Source: Lepeophtheirus salmonis
Lineage: Eukaryota > Arthropoda > Copepoda > Siphonostomatoida > Caligidae
NCBI RefSeq assembly: GCF_016086655.4
Contig: NC_052134.2
Location: 10,478,001 to 10,542,000 of the forward strand
Reading direction: 5' to 3'
DNA: 64,000 nucleotides
Under the pieces are notes generated by a model, which was not told the origin of the DNA, made no database searches, and worked only from the letters and a program-made list of their open reading frames with translations. Shown in pieces: positions 24,464-35,795 of this stretch. Both the position numbers and the translations under genes were made by a program. Each line of letters begins with the position of its first letter. Within the stretch, counting starts at the first letter, position 1.

Positions 24464-25033
24464 TACAGGCTGTCCAGAATTAAACTTAAATGACTTTGAT
24501 GCTAATTTACGCCATCTGGCAACCCTTTTTCCAGTTTAGCTAAAGTGAACAAATAAAATACTGTTATTTTTCTTTATTTTTGTCAAATTTCGTCCAAAAA
24601 GCTTAACAAATGAATTCACAAGAACAAAATGAAATTCATTGCCACACTTTCCCAAATCAAAACTAGTGAGTTTCTTAGCCTCAGAATTATGGACCTCAAC
24701 ATCTCCCGACCTCAACCTTCTAGATTATTATTGGTGGAACACCATGGAAAAATAGTCTTAAAGCACCCACTTCAACAGCATTGATTCCCTTGAGTGAGCC
24801 ATAAGGAGGGCATGGGAGGTCTGTCCATCGAGGAGATTCGCTCAGCTTACTGCTCATTTGGTCATGTGTCGAGGTTGTCATTGCAGCTGAGAGAAAATAC
24901 TTTGGATACATCAAATAGTAGTTATTGCACTCTCAATTTGCTAGTTTTCAATTCTAAAGTTGAATAAATAATAAATTTAATGCTATGAACCAATTCCTTT
25001 ATTTTTTCAAAGTTTATTTCAGCCCAACCTGTA
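24464..25033 (+). pseudogene. Mariner relic with TIRs (family D)
   Basis: The left end 'tacaggctgtccag' and right end 'cagcccaacctgta' form imperfect inverted repeats. The plus strand includes the third-Asp context in shifted frames ('LNLLDYYWW') and then 'AIRRAWE' and 'LSIEEIRSAYCSF', the usual C-terminal region. The N-terminal two thirds are deleted, leaving about 570 bp. Confidence 0.7.
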
Positions 25034-25084
25034 GAGACAAGTTTTGGTGATTATTTTTTGGAAATCAGGTTCAACCATTTTTTG

Positions 25085-25545
25085 TGCCTAAACAAACTAC
25101 AAAAAAATTCGATCATTTCGTTTTCGTGAGTGATTAAAAAGCCAAAAAGCAGCACATCTCAGGTGAGGAATATGGACAATGTGAAGTGCTTCAGGAGCTT
25201 GGTTTTTAAGGTGCCAAGATGAAGAAGACCTCTCCATGAAATCAGGAAGTGGAGGACAGAATTTAAATAGGAATCCGGAGTTCCTTTCCAGCTTGGAGAA
25301 GAATATCAATGAGGATGTAGCCCCCTTCCTCACCAGATCAACCCCCACTGGACTTTTCTGTATGATGCACTTTTGAAAGAAAGACCAACAAAAGTCCACA
25401 CCCAAATGTGGACTCATTGAAAGCCTCCATAGTGGCTGTGTGGGAAAAGTTATCTGAGGAGTTTTTCATTAACTCCTGCAAGGCCCTTAGGCGACATTTA
25501 AACGCTATGATTGATGCTGAAGGTTGCTATGTTGAGTGAGCAAGT
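25085..25545 (+). pseudogene. Mariner transposase relic, C-terminal part
   Basis: One plus-strand frame reads 'PPSSPDQPPLDFSV', stop, 'CTFERKTNKSPHPNVDSLKA', then 'KLSEEFFINSCKALRRHLNA' and ends 'MIDAEGCYVE' with a stop. It is homologous to the relic at 1066-1345. The Asn of the usual 'PDLNPLD' is replaced and the following Trp is a stop codon. Confidence 0.8.
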
Positions 25546-25900
25546 TTACAAAGGCCTTATTTACAAGTTTTGTTATTTTTTTGTTTGTTTTGTTATTATT
25601 GAAAAAAAATATTGAGTTATTTCTAAAGCAACCTCTCAAATCCACGTTTTAATGCCACACCCTCTACCTCAAAGAATATCCAAGCTAATGAAATAAAAAC
25701 CTAAAAGAAGTCTCAGCTCTATTTTCCTTAGAAAAAAAAAGATTATAATAATATATAAATAAGCTCACATTTATCTCCGTCAAAAAGAGAAAGCTCATTG
25801 TATCAATAACCTATTGCCAAAAAAATTGGTTTTTTTTCATTTATTTAAACAAAAAATATATACTTCTAAACAATATGGTATCAAATAGAAAGAAATATCA
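25546..25900. other. Intergenic region
   Basis: AT-rich, nothing recognised. Confidence 0.4.
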
Positions 25901-25904
25901 GATA

Positions 25905-26019
25905 ATATAATAAAAAAACGCCGTCAGTCTCTGCGAGAGTTGAGTTTCCTTTTCTCCCGTCGTCATCGTCGAAAAGAACTCACCGTCAAATTGCGCGACT
26001 TTCATTTTCAAAAGTAAGT
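25905..26019 (+). promoter_or_regulatory. Candidate promoter and non-coding first exon
   Basis: A TATA-like 'tataataaaa' (25906-25915) precedes an arthropod initiator TCAGTC (25924-25929). A locally C/G-richer stretch follows and ends at a consensus donor 'aaaaGTAAGT' (donor bases 26014-26019). A second possible short exon is at 26134-26170 ('tttttag|ggcttg...ggaag|gttttg'). It could be the 5' end of the DIP-like gene 15 kb downstream or of an unrecognised transcript. Weak support, from signals alone. Confidence 0.25.
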
Positions 26020-27290
26020 AAATAAAAGAAGATGGAAATGAGAGGCAAGAGAAAATCCCGTTGAATCTCTCTCCCTCTCTCTCTTCACCTTTCATCCCAT
26101 TATTATTGCTTTTTGTTTTTATTCAATTTTTAGGGCTTGTTGAACGATGAAGCTCCTCATTGACGGAAGGTTTTGTGTTTGAAATTTCTATAAAATATAG
26201 ATAGACTATTGAGTAAAAATACGAATAAAATTCAAGGAAACAATATTATATATTTCTTGGTATGTATATTTTTTTTCATACAAATCTCTGTATTTTGTAA
26301 ATAAATATTAGTTTGTTGGGTTCGGGTCAGTAAATCCTAGACCGGTCTGAGATGCTTATAATTTTAATTAATTTGGTCCAACTTTAGTATGGATTGGTAA
26401 AATTTGCAAAAATAAAAAATTACATTTTTTTAGAAAGGTTAAATAATCTTTTTATGTCGACTTTCGCTACTAATAGCTTTTACAGGAGTACTGATGCATA
26501 ATTACTTTACTAAATTGTTATTAGAACCGGTAGTAGAAGTGTCATAACGCCATATTATAAAATGTCCTCTCGATAACGTAGATACCCCTCAAATTTCTGA
26601 GTTAAAAAATTGTCCACAATAAAACAAAGTAAGAAAGTAAATTGTTTTTTATAACGTCCTCTAATGTCCATGCTAACCAAATCCTAACCATCCCGAACAA
26701 TCATCTTCTGTTAGAACATATGTATTTCCTTTAACGACCTTTTTATTTTTGTTTTTTTTTAACTCAGAAAAGTATCAAAATACAGAACAAAAATCTGGGT
26801 ATCGTGACAACATTATTATAGTCTTTTTTAGAGCAGGAAATTTTGATCTACGTTATTGTTTCAAACCGCATTCGGTATTGAAAAGTCTATTTACGCTGTA
26901 ATTATTAACAGCCCATTCTAAAACAAATATAATATAGCTTCAAATATTTTTTCCCTTGACTAATAGAGGCCTAATTAATTTGATTACATTTATACAACTC
27001 TAGTACTAATCCATTAAACTCACTTTCCAGTGGAGATATTTTGACATGCATACATATTATATCAAGGCTTATTAACGATTTGCATACGCTGATAGTGGTC
27101 AATTTGTAAAAGAATTCTTCATTATCCATCATCCAGGTAAGAGAATTTAACATGATAATAATTATAATATGTTTAAAGCTTATTTTGCCAATTAATTTGT
27201 GATCAAATGTTTTCAGTACAGGTGTGTAAAATATAGAAATATATGTAAATATTTGGAAGTAATGATTTGAGCATAAATTTTGAAAGATAA
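26020..27290. other. Intergenic region
   Basis: No gene supported. The minus-strand open frame at 26971-27153 is not protein-like. Confidence 0.4.
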
Positions 27291-27792
27291 TTATTAGTGA
27301 TGGGAAGATTACGAAAAGAATCTCGATACGATTCTAGTAAAAATTCCAAATGCTGATTCTGTAATATTTTAAATAAGAGTGAAAAAATACCATTTTCCTA
27401 TCAGGGGCATCCACAGGATTATATTTTAAGTGGGGAGGGGCTTGTTTTTTGGATTTTGTTTTTTAAAATCCAAATTTTTTTTTTAATACAAATTTCAAAT
27501 ATTCAATTTTTGACCAAAAATTCAAATATTCAATTTTTTGAACAAAAATTCAAATATTCAATTTTTTGAACAAAAATTCAAACATACAACTTGATATTTA
27601 AATTTTTTTAATAATTCAAAAATATTACCAAAAAATTTCAAAAAATATAACCATGTGGATACCCCCTATAGCAAAATGGTATTTTTCAATCTTATATAAA
27701 ATATTATAGAATCGGCATTGGGAATTTTTACTAGAATCGTATCGGAATCGGCATAAGGATTCTATTTGTTATCGTCTCATCACTAATTATAA
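27291..27792. repeat. Foldback MITE with arms of about 115 bp
   Basis: The left arm from 'attagtgatgggaagattac' through 'tacgattctagtaaaaattc' is repeated in inverted order at the right, down to 'cgtctcatcactaattataa'. The arms are far longer than a mariner TIR. No coding capacity. The centre (27405-27672) is a different, nested element. Confidence 0.75.
27405..27672. repeat. Nested AT-rich TIR element with internal tandem repeat
   Basis: Bounded by 'aggggcatccacaggattat' and 'taaccatgtggataccccct', which are inverted copies. The interior holds three to four tandem units of about 28 bp ('ttcaaatattcaattttttg'). Same family as 49299-49709. Confidence 0.65.
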
Positions 27793-30259
27793 TTTTTTTT
27801 TTTTAAATTCGTAAATCCCAGTTGTTCTCAAAAAAATTGAAAAATTCAATTTCTTACATAAAATTTTTGGAAAAAAATTTGAAAAATTAAAGAAAATTGG
27901 TAATATTTAATTTTTTGAATAAAAATTTTCAAATTTTCTAGTAAAATGGAAAAATTTTTTAAAGGGGGGGGGGGCTATATTTTTTTTTCATAACTTAGAA
28001 AAGTAATAAATAGTTAAATACGAGTAATAAATATGAATTATAATCTCAAATTAAACATTATTCTCTCGATTCTCCGATTCCAATTAATCGTCCCGTCACT
28101 AATAATTTTGAAATAACGCCGCTTAATTTAAAAAATATACATTCAAAAATAGGGTTGGAAATTTCAATACGTTACAAAAACAATCTTGAACAAAGGTCAG
28201 GAAAAGGATAAATCCTTTATAATTTTTTTAACACAATATATTTATTCCTAAAACCCAAGTATTCATAGAGATACTTTGATCAATTTTAGCCTTTGTATTC
28301 AAATTTTTGGGATGATTTAACATAACCCAAGAACGTTATCTACAGTTATCTTCATTTGATTTAGGATACATAATTTGACTCCGATATGACTCTTTTTATC
28401 TTGCTTTTGTGTTTACGGGCCATAGATATTTATCAAATGACTTCAACGCTATTTTTTTTTACCATGTATGACAAAATAAAGCTTTTAACAAGTTTTAAAA
28501 AAAAGGTAGGAACACCCGATTGTTTTTATGGCAATATTAAGTTTGTTCTAAGAGGTATTTTTATTTTGTACTAGAACAATCAGCTTTTTGATTTCAAATG
28601 CACTACCTTTTTTATGCAACTGCTAGTATTTTAGTACTATTTGTATTTTATTATTTAAGCCAACAAAATGAGTTTTTACACATAAGCTAACGAGGTCAAT
28701 ATTTTAACTTTACAAAAAATGAAATATGTCCATTTTCAATTTCACTGAAATGTTTATTTGTTAGATAACATAAATCTAAACAGTAAGTTTTTAGAGATGC
28801 ATTCGATTCCCCTTAAATACTACAGATGGAAACGTGTGCATAGGTATTGCAAATTTCTAAATATGTGTAGATTAGATAAAAGTTGTGATTAACGCAGGAC
28901 ATAAAAATATTTATAAAAATATATAATTTAGTAATTAATTCTAATATGTAATACATAATTTAGCATTTTATTCATGTATTTTACTGATGAAGCTTTGAAG
29001 TACAGTATATAGATAACTCTAGGTAATTAATACACAAGTAAGATTTTGATTCTTAAGAACTCTTTATTATAAATGTCGAATCACCAGGAGATAATAAGTC
29101 AATAAACTAACATTTAAAAAATATATATATTGTCGGATAATGACTTATTTTTTATCATGAACAATTTTAAATTTTTATATGTTCCTTATCAATTAAAAAA
29201 ATGTACTTGAATTAAAGGAAATTATTTAAAATAAAAGCAAAACACCTGATATTTCAAAATATGGGAGGACTTTGTTAATGTTGACAAATCATATACCTTT
29301 CTATATATATACTTTTTAACAATCCAATAACGCTCACTAGGATAATGTGAGATCATAATTGCATGAGCTTTTGAAAGTAAGATCATTCTTAATTTCTTAG
29401 AAAAAAAAAATATTATTTGACAATTTTTTTACTTTATAATTTGAGATTTTTGAGGGTTTTTTTATCTAAATTTTAGAATTTTTGGTAAAATTGAAATTCA
29501 AAGTAACTCACTGACTTTTCTTGCCAATGTTTAATAAAATGAATGATTTACTACATGTAACACTAATTTGTAATCTAACAACACTAAAAGGTCAGAAATA
29601 AGTAATTTGCATTTTTTTAAATTATATACTTGTCCATATTTCAAACTGCTTAAATCCAGGATTCTAAAAAGCATGTATCAAATGTGATACCTAGGACCTT
29701 ATATGGTTTAATCTCATAAATCAAATGAAGGTACATACCTTTAGCCAACTTTATTTTTGGATATTCCACCCATTCCCAAACTTTGGTTAGGAAGCTTAAG
29801 GGTTAATTCATAAACCATTTGGCCTTTTACCCGCATCCCCCACCCACCCTCCCTTCATGTATACTTATGTGGTTATTTTCTTTACCCCTTCCCCCCAAAA
29901 ACGCAAATTTATCCTTTTTTAAGTAAGTCCAACTCGGAGTCCATTTGACTTTTTTTTGGGAAAAAATGTTTTCAAGTAACCTTTTTTCTAATTTCTTTAC
30001 GATTCATTCTATTTTTAAACTGACCATTGCCTCTGATGACTTTTTAATCATTTTTACTTTTCACGTTATTCACATCTACGTGTTTATAAGTTATCATTCC
30101 TATATATTGGTCACAGGGTTAATGAATGATGTGGTTTTTTTTGGTACTGTGTGGTTATATAATAAGAAAATTGAAGATCGTGCTCTTTTTATAATTGCAA
30201 TCTGAAGATGATTTTTTTAATTATAAAGATATTATAATTATAAATTTTTGAATGGAGAA
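27793..30259. other. Intergenic AT-rich DNA with a MITE arm remnant
   Basis: At about 28040-28105 a partial arm, ending 'cgtcccgtcactaataattt', matches the foldback MITE at 27.3 kb. A G-run of nine or more is at 27963-27974. The rest shows no gene. The open frame at 29945-30205 is hydrophobic and AT-driven, and I do not support it. Confidence 0.45.
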
Positions 30260-30500
30260 AAATAGGCATAAAGTAAGGCCTAGTGTATGAAAGACAAAGA
30301 GGGACTCTGAGGACTGATTGTGAAGTTATAAGTGTAAGCCTTTTTTGACTTAGAAGAGAATTGAAAAGCAACATCGCTATAATCCTTGTCTATGTCATTT
30401 CTATATACAACGTTGGGTGTGTGTTGATTTTTTTCCATCTCATAGCTGCTCACCTCAAAAACATTCTTCAAATTGACAGGGTGATCACGTTAGTTTTTGT
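30260..30500 (-). repeat. Dispersed repeat (30-kb family), inverted copy
   Basis: The complementary strand begins 'accctgtcaatttgaagaat' and aligns with the plus-strand copies at 30712 and 31690. A minus-strand frame here (30280-30471) stays open, but is not matched by an intact frame in the other copies. Confidence 0.55.
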
Positions 30501-30711
30501 TTTTAACATATCTGCATTTAATATTATTTCAATCTCTGGCACTCACACTTAGATGGATGAATGAATGCGTCTATTATGACTTATATCACTTCTGAAAAAG
30601 ATTACGACACAAAATTCATCTGCCTGGTATTTACATTAAGTAAGAAATTAGTATCATTAGTAATGAATGCTTAGTTGTTTTTTTTCAAATAATTTTCTCT
30701 TCTACGAATAA

Positions 30712-30975
30712 GCCTTTTCGAGGAGAGAAACAATAATAATATTCATGACGTTTCATTACATCAACTACGATCAGCTGCGAGGAGGGAGGAAGGAGAAAAT
30801 GTTATAAACATGGAAATTTGCTATAATTAATGGGTTGTTGATCCCAAATTCTACTCTGTGTCCAACAGGACTTATAATTATAACTCTGCAACAAATCCTC
30901 AAGGGTTAGAGCTCCGTCTTTTATGAGAACATACGAAGGTTTACTCAGGTTTTGATTATAATTGAATCTATTTAG
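30712..30975 (+). repeat. Dispersed repeat (30-kb family), copy
   Basis: From 'gaggagagaaacaataataa' to 'gaaggtttactcaggttttg'. It is closely similar to 31735-31985, including 'tctactctg', 'gtccaaca' and 'acgaaggtttactcaggttt'. About 260 bp. Not a recognised transposon class. Confidence 0.65.
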
Positions 30976-31689
30976 GAAAGGCTGTTCCCTACTCAGGAAT
31001 TTAATAATAATGAGCACTGCTAAGGAAAAGAAATTTCCTTCTTTAGATTACCAATTACAAATTAACGGGTCTGCCAATAAATACAGCAGATTTTCATGAT
31101 TATTACGTAGCATGAGCCTCACACTAATGGACCTACTATCTTGAGCAGTCTAAATTAGGAATGTTTTTGTTTTTGTTTTTTTTCTTTTTTCTGACAAATG
31201 GTTTGTAATTTGTACTCAAGTCAACTAATAAGAACTAATATTTGTTGCTATTACTAACCTTCCTCCGTTAATAATGCAACCCTTTGACTGTATAATTAAT
31301 AGCCAACATCAATGTTTATTTATACAATATTAAATAATGAATCTCTCTCACTTTCTTGTTTCTTACTCTTCCATGGACTCACTCGCAGTTAACACCTAAT
31401 TTCAGCTCCTTCTACACATATCCCCTTTTTATTCATTATTGTGATTCTCCTTATTTTCACAAGGAATTAACTGATTTGGAAGAACAAATATATATATATT
31501 TTTTTGCTGAATAGTGGTTTATTTATTGATATATCCTGCATTGGTCAAATAATAACCATTGAAGACCAATAGTTATGTTTACTTTTAATAATCTAATTAA
31601 ATAGTATATATATATTCTCTTTGTTTTTAAAAAGACGAGTAACTTAAGTAATCATCATCAATGTTGAAAATTCAGTGTAGAATGAACAT
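30976..31689. other. Spacer between two repeat copies
   Basis: No gene seen. AT-rich. Confidence 0.4.
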
Positions 31690-31990
31690 ATTAAAAAAAA
31701 GAAACCGAAAATCAACATGGTAACCCTGACAATTTGTAGAATGTTTAGGAGGAGAGAAAGAATAATGTTCATTACGTTGCATTTGAGCAGCTACAATCAG
31801 CTGTAACTAGGAAAGAAGGATAAAAGGATATAAACAAGGACATTTGCTCGAATCACTCCGATATCTATCCCCAAATCTACTCTGAGTCCAACAAGGACTT
31901 ACAATTATATATCTGCATCAAATCTTCAGGGCTACGCTCCATCTTTTATGACCACAGACGAAGGTTTACTCAGGTTTTGAATATAATTAA
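31690..31990 (+). repeat. Dispersed repeat (30-kb family), longest copy
   Basis: Begins 'aaaccgaaaatcaacatggt', includes 'aaccctgacaatttgtagaa', and ends with 'gaaggtttactcaggttttg'. It unites the left part seen at 15.4 kb with the right part seen at 30.7 kb. Confidence 0.65.
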
Positions 31991-33317
31991 ATTCTTCATA
32001 AAATTGAGTCATTTGAATTCCTGAACTATTATTCAATTTCTCTCTAAAAATGAGTTGGATGAATCCTTTGGAGGCGTCACAAATTGCAATTCAAGTAGCA
32101 AAAATTCATCGTCACAATGAAAGAATTAGGAAATTATAGATTTGATTTGAAAGTGGATATAGGAGAGATAAATTAAGTATATAAATCAAATGAAGGATCT
32201 AAACTATAGATAACATTCTTGGGTATCTCAGTTCATGCCAGAGGTTTGAATACAAAGCCTATAATTGACGAAAATAGGTCTAATAAATAAACAAATGAAC
32301 ATTTTCTCATTTTCTTAACTTTTACTAAAGATTGTTTCTGGTGTAAGCATATTCTAAATAAAAAAATATTAACCCCACAGGGCAGAAGTCCGGGGGAAGG
32401 TATCTTAGTGGATAAAAAAGTATTCTCATAGCCAACTTAATTGATCGCCACTCGGCTTATAATTTTAGTAATCTCCAACTAAATTTGGATTTACAAATGA
32501 TTATCGTCAACCGACAAAATTTCATTTTTCTTTTGAATATTTTTGCCTTTGTCAAACTTTTTTAAATTTTTATAGTTAATAACTACAAAAAAATATAAGA
32601 AAAAAAATATTTTCAATGATTGTATTTTTCATTTAAATATATTATTAGGAGATATCTAAACTAAATAAACGTTTTTTAAGGAATAGAAAATGTGGTTTAG
32701 GGGCGGACAATAGTTAAATTAAATTATGTGCCGGAAAGGAATAAAAGAAGTAAAATAAAGGAATAGATAGAAAATACTTTATTAAAGAAATATTTTGTTA
32801 CAAAATTGTGTTAAGAGTTAATCTATTACAACAGTCGTATCAAAAAAGAGGAGGTGGAAAAAGTCCCAGTACTAAAAATCCAAGTAGAGTCCAATTTGAT
32901 TATATTTACGTCTGTATGTAGTCCAATTACTTAAACTGCGCATCAATGTAAATTCTAGAACAGTATCAAGGATTTTATTGATCATATAAGTATTAGTTGG
33001 TTTTTGCATCCAACCAATTTATTTATGGAACATAAAACAATAACACACCATATTTGGTTTGTCAATATAAAAACAATCTCGAACTAGAATCAAGAAAAGG
33101 AGAAAATCCAAATTAATTTTTTTACTGCATTTATAACATCAATACTGGCCAATATTTTATAGACATAGACATTAACAGGATGTTCGGTTGGGATGTAGCG
33201 GCTCTTTAGCTTATTTGCAGTGGCATCAACGGGGAATTTTTTTTTCATCAAAAAAGAGTGAAGCTTTGCCCTCATTTTTGTTGAGCCGGAGAAAAGATAG
33301 AATATTCTTTGCTTTTT
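31991..33317. other. Intergenic region
   Basis: No gene supported. A minus-strand open frame at 33090-33335 overlaps the start of the next mariner fragment and is not recognised. Confidence 0.4.
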
Positions 33318-33900
33318 CCATTGAAATCTGAACACTTACCAATTCAATAATTAAGGAAGGTATTTATATATTTTAAAGAATAAAAAAATAGGTACTCTCT
33401 AGCTTACCTACAAATTCAGAAAATTACTCTTGAACGTGATCGAAGAATTTACATTCGCACACTCCAAGCAGTTGGGCGTCTCCAGAACTACCTTCTACAC
33501 CGTCAGCAAGTCCTAAACTTTGGAAAGGAAGTAGGGCTCTGTCAAAAAGGCCAAACTGGATCCGGAGGATTTATGCAAACAGACCAGGCCAATCCCCTCA
33601 AGTCTATGAGGACCCATACAAGATATCTTGGGTTTCATACCAGACTGTCCAGAGAGCTAAAAAAATGGCTGGAAAGAACCCTTTGAGTGGGGATTAGTCA
33701 CTTTTGACACAACAGTTAAAGAAACCTATCTCTTCTGTTACAAGCCTCTTTTGAATAAGTTTTTTGAGTTCTTTTGAACTCTTTTTTGACTATTTTAGCC
33801 CCCTACGGCCCTGATACAGCCCCTGAAGGTCTGCAGTGTCTATCATCGAAACACGGATACCTTCAAAGCCACTTTCATACTTGTTAGGACAGATAATTCA
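33318..33900 (+). pseudogene. Mariner family A relic, N-terminal part
   Basis: Left subterminal sequence 'ccattgaaatctgaacactt' is followed by plus-strand HTH pieces ('SRTTFYTVS' type), then 'VSYQTVQRAKKMAGKNPLSG'. The copy ends near 33900, where an unrelated reverse-transcriptase relic begins. The outer left terminus is also missing. Confidence 0.7.
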
Positions 33901-33954
33901 CTTCCACGTTATCCTTTTCTGGTCGAACCAGACCAGAAAATCTGCACACAACTC

Positions 33955-34860
33955 CTCTCTCTTGCTCAACACTTCTCATAATATGGTGTAGTTCTTAACA
34001 GATGCTTTATTTTAGGAAGGATAATAGACTTCCAAATATGTATTCTCCCTGGTAGGTTCCTCCCAACAAAATATGTATATTTAGCAGAAACTTTCCTCCT
34101 TTTTCCTCGATTTCTCTCAGGTTTTTTCAAAAGAGTCCCCCCATGATAGATATTATAGCTCCAAGGATTTTTATCTTTGGTACTATCTGTATTTCTTGAC
34201 CACGTAAGATATTTTCTATGTTGATGCGAATTTTTGACTTAACGAAATTAATTCTCAATCCAGAACATTCTCTCGAAAGTTTTAAGAATTTATATTGTAC
34301 AACTCACAGATTTCTGGACGACTTCAAATCTCCCAGAATACAAAACATTCAAATCATCCGCAAAAGCTTCAACCCTGTGTACAGAAGTCTCAAAGTTGAT
34401 GCCCCTTATCAAATCTGCCAAGTCAGTTTTCCTGATTAGTTGGCCCATGGCTAATATAGATAGTGTCCCTCTCTTACTAAGCCCAACACTTTATATCTTA
34501 TAGGAGGTGTTTAAAATTGTTAGTGGCCTTAGGTTTTGGACATATCTGGGATCTTTTTATTTTTGGGAATTAATGTAAGCGTTCCGAATGTAATATGCTT
34601 ATCGAAAAATCCTCGTGAGATTGCATCACTTTACATTTGTTTTAACAAGGGGCTTAATAAAGAACAATATTTCTTATAAAATTCCATTGGGAAACCATCC
34701 GGCCTTAAGATTTATTCTTTTTGTTGTAGAGCTTTATATAATCCTCAATTTCTCTTTCAGTTATCTCTTCGTCAAAACATTTTCTCATTATTTGCGATAA
34801 TTGGGGAAGGCTTTGGGTATTGCATGTGAAGGTATTATTTTCATTATGTTCATACTGTAA
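33955..34860 (-). pseudogene. L1-like LINE reverse transcriptase relic
   Basis: Reading the minus strand from 34860 downwards: 'CFDEEITEREIEDYIKLY', then the 'SPGPDGFP'-like region as 'GRMVSQWNFIRNI'. Next come 'LTLIPKNKK', 'LGLVRERDTIYISHGPTNQE' in shifted frames, and 'EAFADDLNVLYS', which holds the catalytic F-A-D-D box. The order matches RT motifs of L1-type elements. Many stops and shifts. The endonuclease and 3' tail are not found. Confidence 0.75.
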
Positions 34861-35029
34861 CATTTCTACTTTGATCACAAATACCATTTGACAATTTATA
34901 TTTTTTACATTCTAATAATTCCATGTAGTAATTGATTATTGCTTGGTTAATATATATCTGATTTTCAATTTTTTTTACCATTTTCATCAATCAAAATTTC
35001 ATTCATAATACCCTTCTTCAACATATGAT

Positions 35030-35500
35030 TTTTTTTTCCAAAAAATTTAATATTTCAAAATTAATTTATCAATATTTTTTTCAAAAAAAATTATTAATTT
35101 GAAATTTTTTCCAAAAAAATTAATTTTTTAAGAACAACTGTGGCTTTGAAATTTTTTCCAAGAAACTTTATATTGCAATTATTTTCCCAAAAAAATTAAT
35201 TTTAAAAACAACAGTGGTTTTTTGAATTTTTTAATAACAGCTATGGTTTTTGAATTTTTTTGAATAACTGGATTTCTGAATTTTCTGAAAAACTCCAAAA
35301 TATAATCATGCAAACGCCCCTGGAACCGGCCTTTAAGACTTTGGAATGCCCGTAGTAAATAAATAAATAAAAATATAATTGAATCACGTGATCAAGGACC
35401 AACATTTATAAGTTGTCAGGACTGATTTGCTGAACTAAACTAGACTGAGATTAAACAGGACGGTACTCCAGTCTTCGGTATTAAATAAAGACCGATGCAA
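35030..35500. repeat. AT-rich repeat with GCAAACGCCCC end plus MITE-like tail
   Basis: Units of 'ttttttccaaaaaaatta' and 'gctatggtttttgaattttt' up to 35280. Then 'tataatcatgcaaacgcccc' (35302-35321) and a segment with 'tcacgtgatcaaggaccaac' belonging to the 'GGTCCTTAT' repeat family. The whole unit is repeated at 35505-35795. Confidence 0.55.
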
Positions 35501-35504
35501 AAAA

Positions 35505-35795
35505 TAATTTTTTAAGAACAGCTGTGGATTTTTGAATTTTTTTCCGAAAATTTAATTTTAGGGAATAGCTATGGATTGTGAAAAAAACAAAGCCCACCCG
35601 AAACATAATCATGCAGACGCCCTTTAAACCGCTCCCTTAGACTGTCCGTTCTTTTAAAAAAGGAAAAATAAAGTTGAATGACGTCATCAAGGACTAAAAT
35701 TTATAAGTTGTTAGGACTGATATGCAGAACTGAACTAGACTGAAGCTGAACGGGATGGGATTGCAGTTTTGAGTACAAAATAAAGCCTGACACAA
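35505..35795. repeat. Second copy of the preceding composite repeat
   Basis: Same order of parts: 'gctgtggatttttgaatttt', 'cataatcatgcagacgccct' and 'gacgtcatcaaggactaaaa', then 'tgaactagactgaagctgaa'. This shows that the AT-rich element and the MITE-like tail move or duplicate together. Confidence 0.6.

Noticed and set aside
29945..30205. 86-codon plus-strand frame rich in Phe, Ile and Val
   Set aside because: Hydrophobicity is explained by T-rich DNA. No start context, domain or splice signals.
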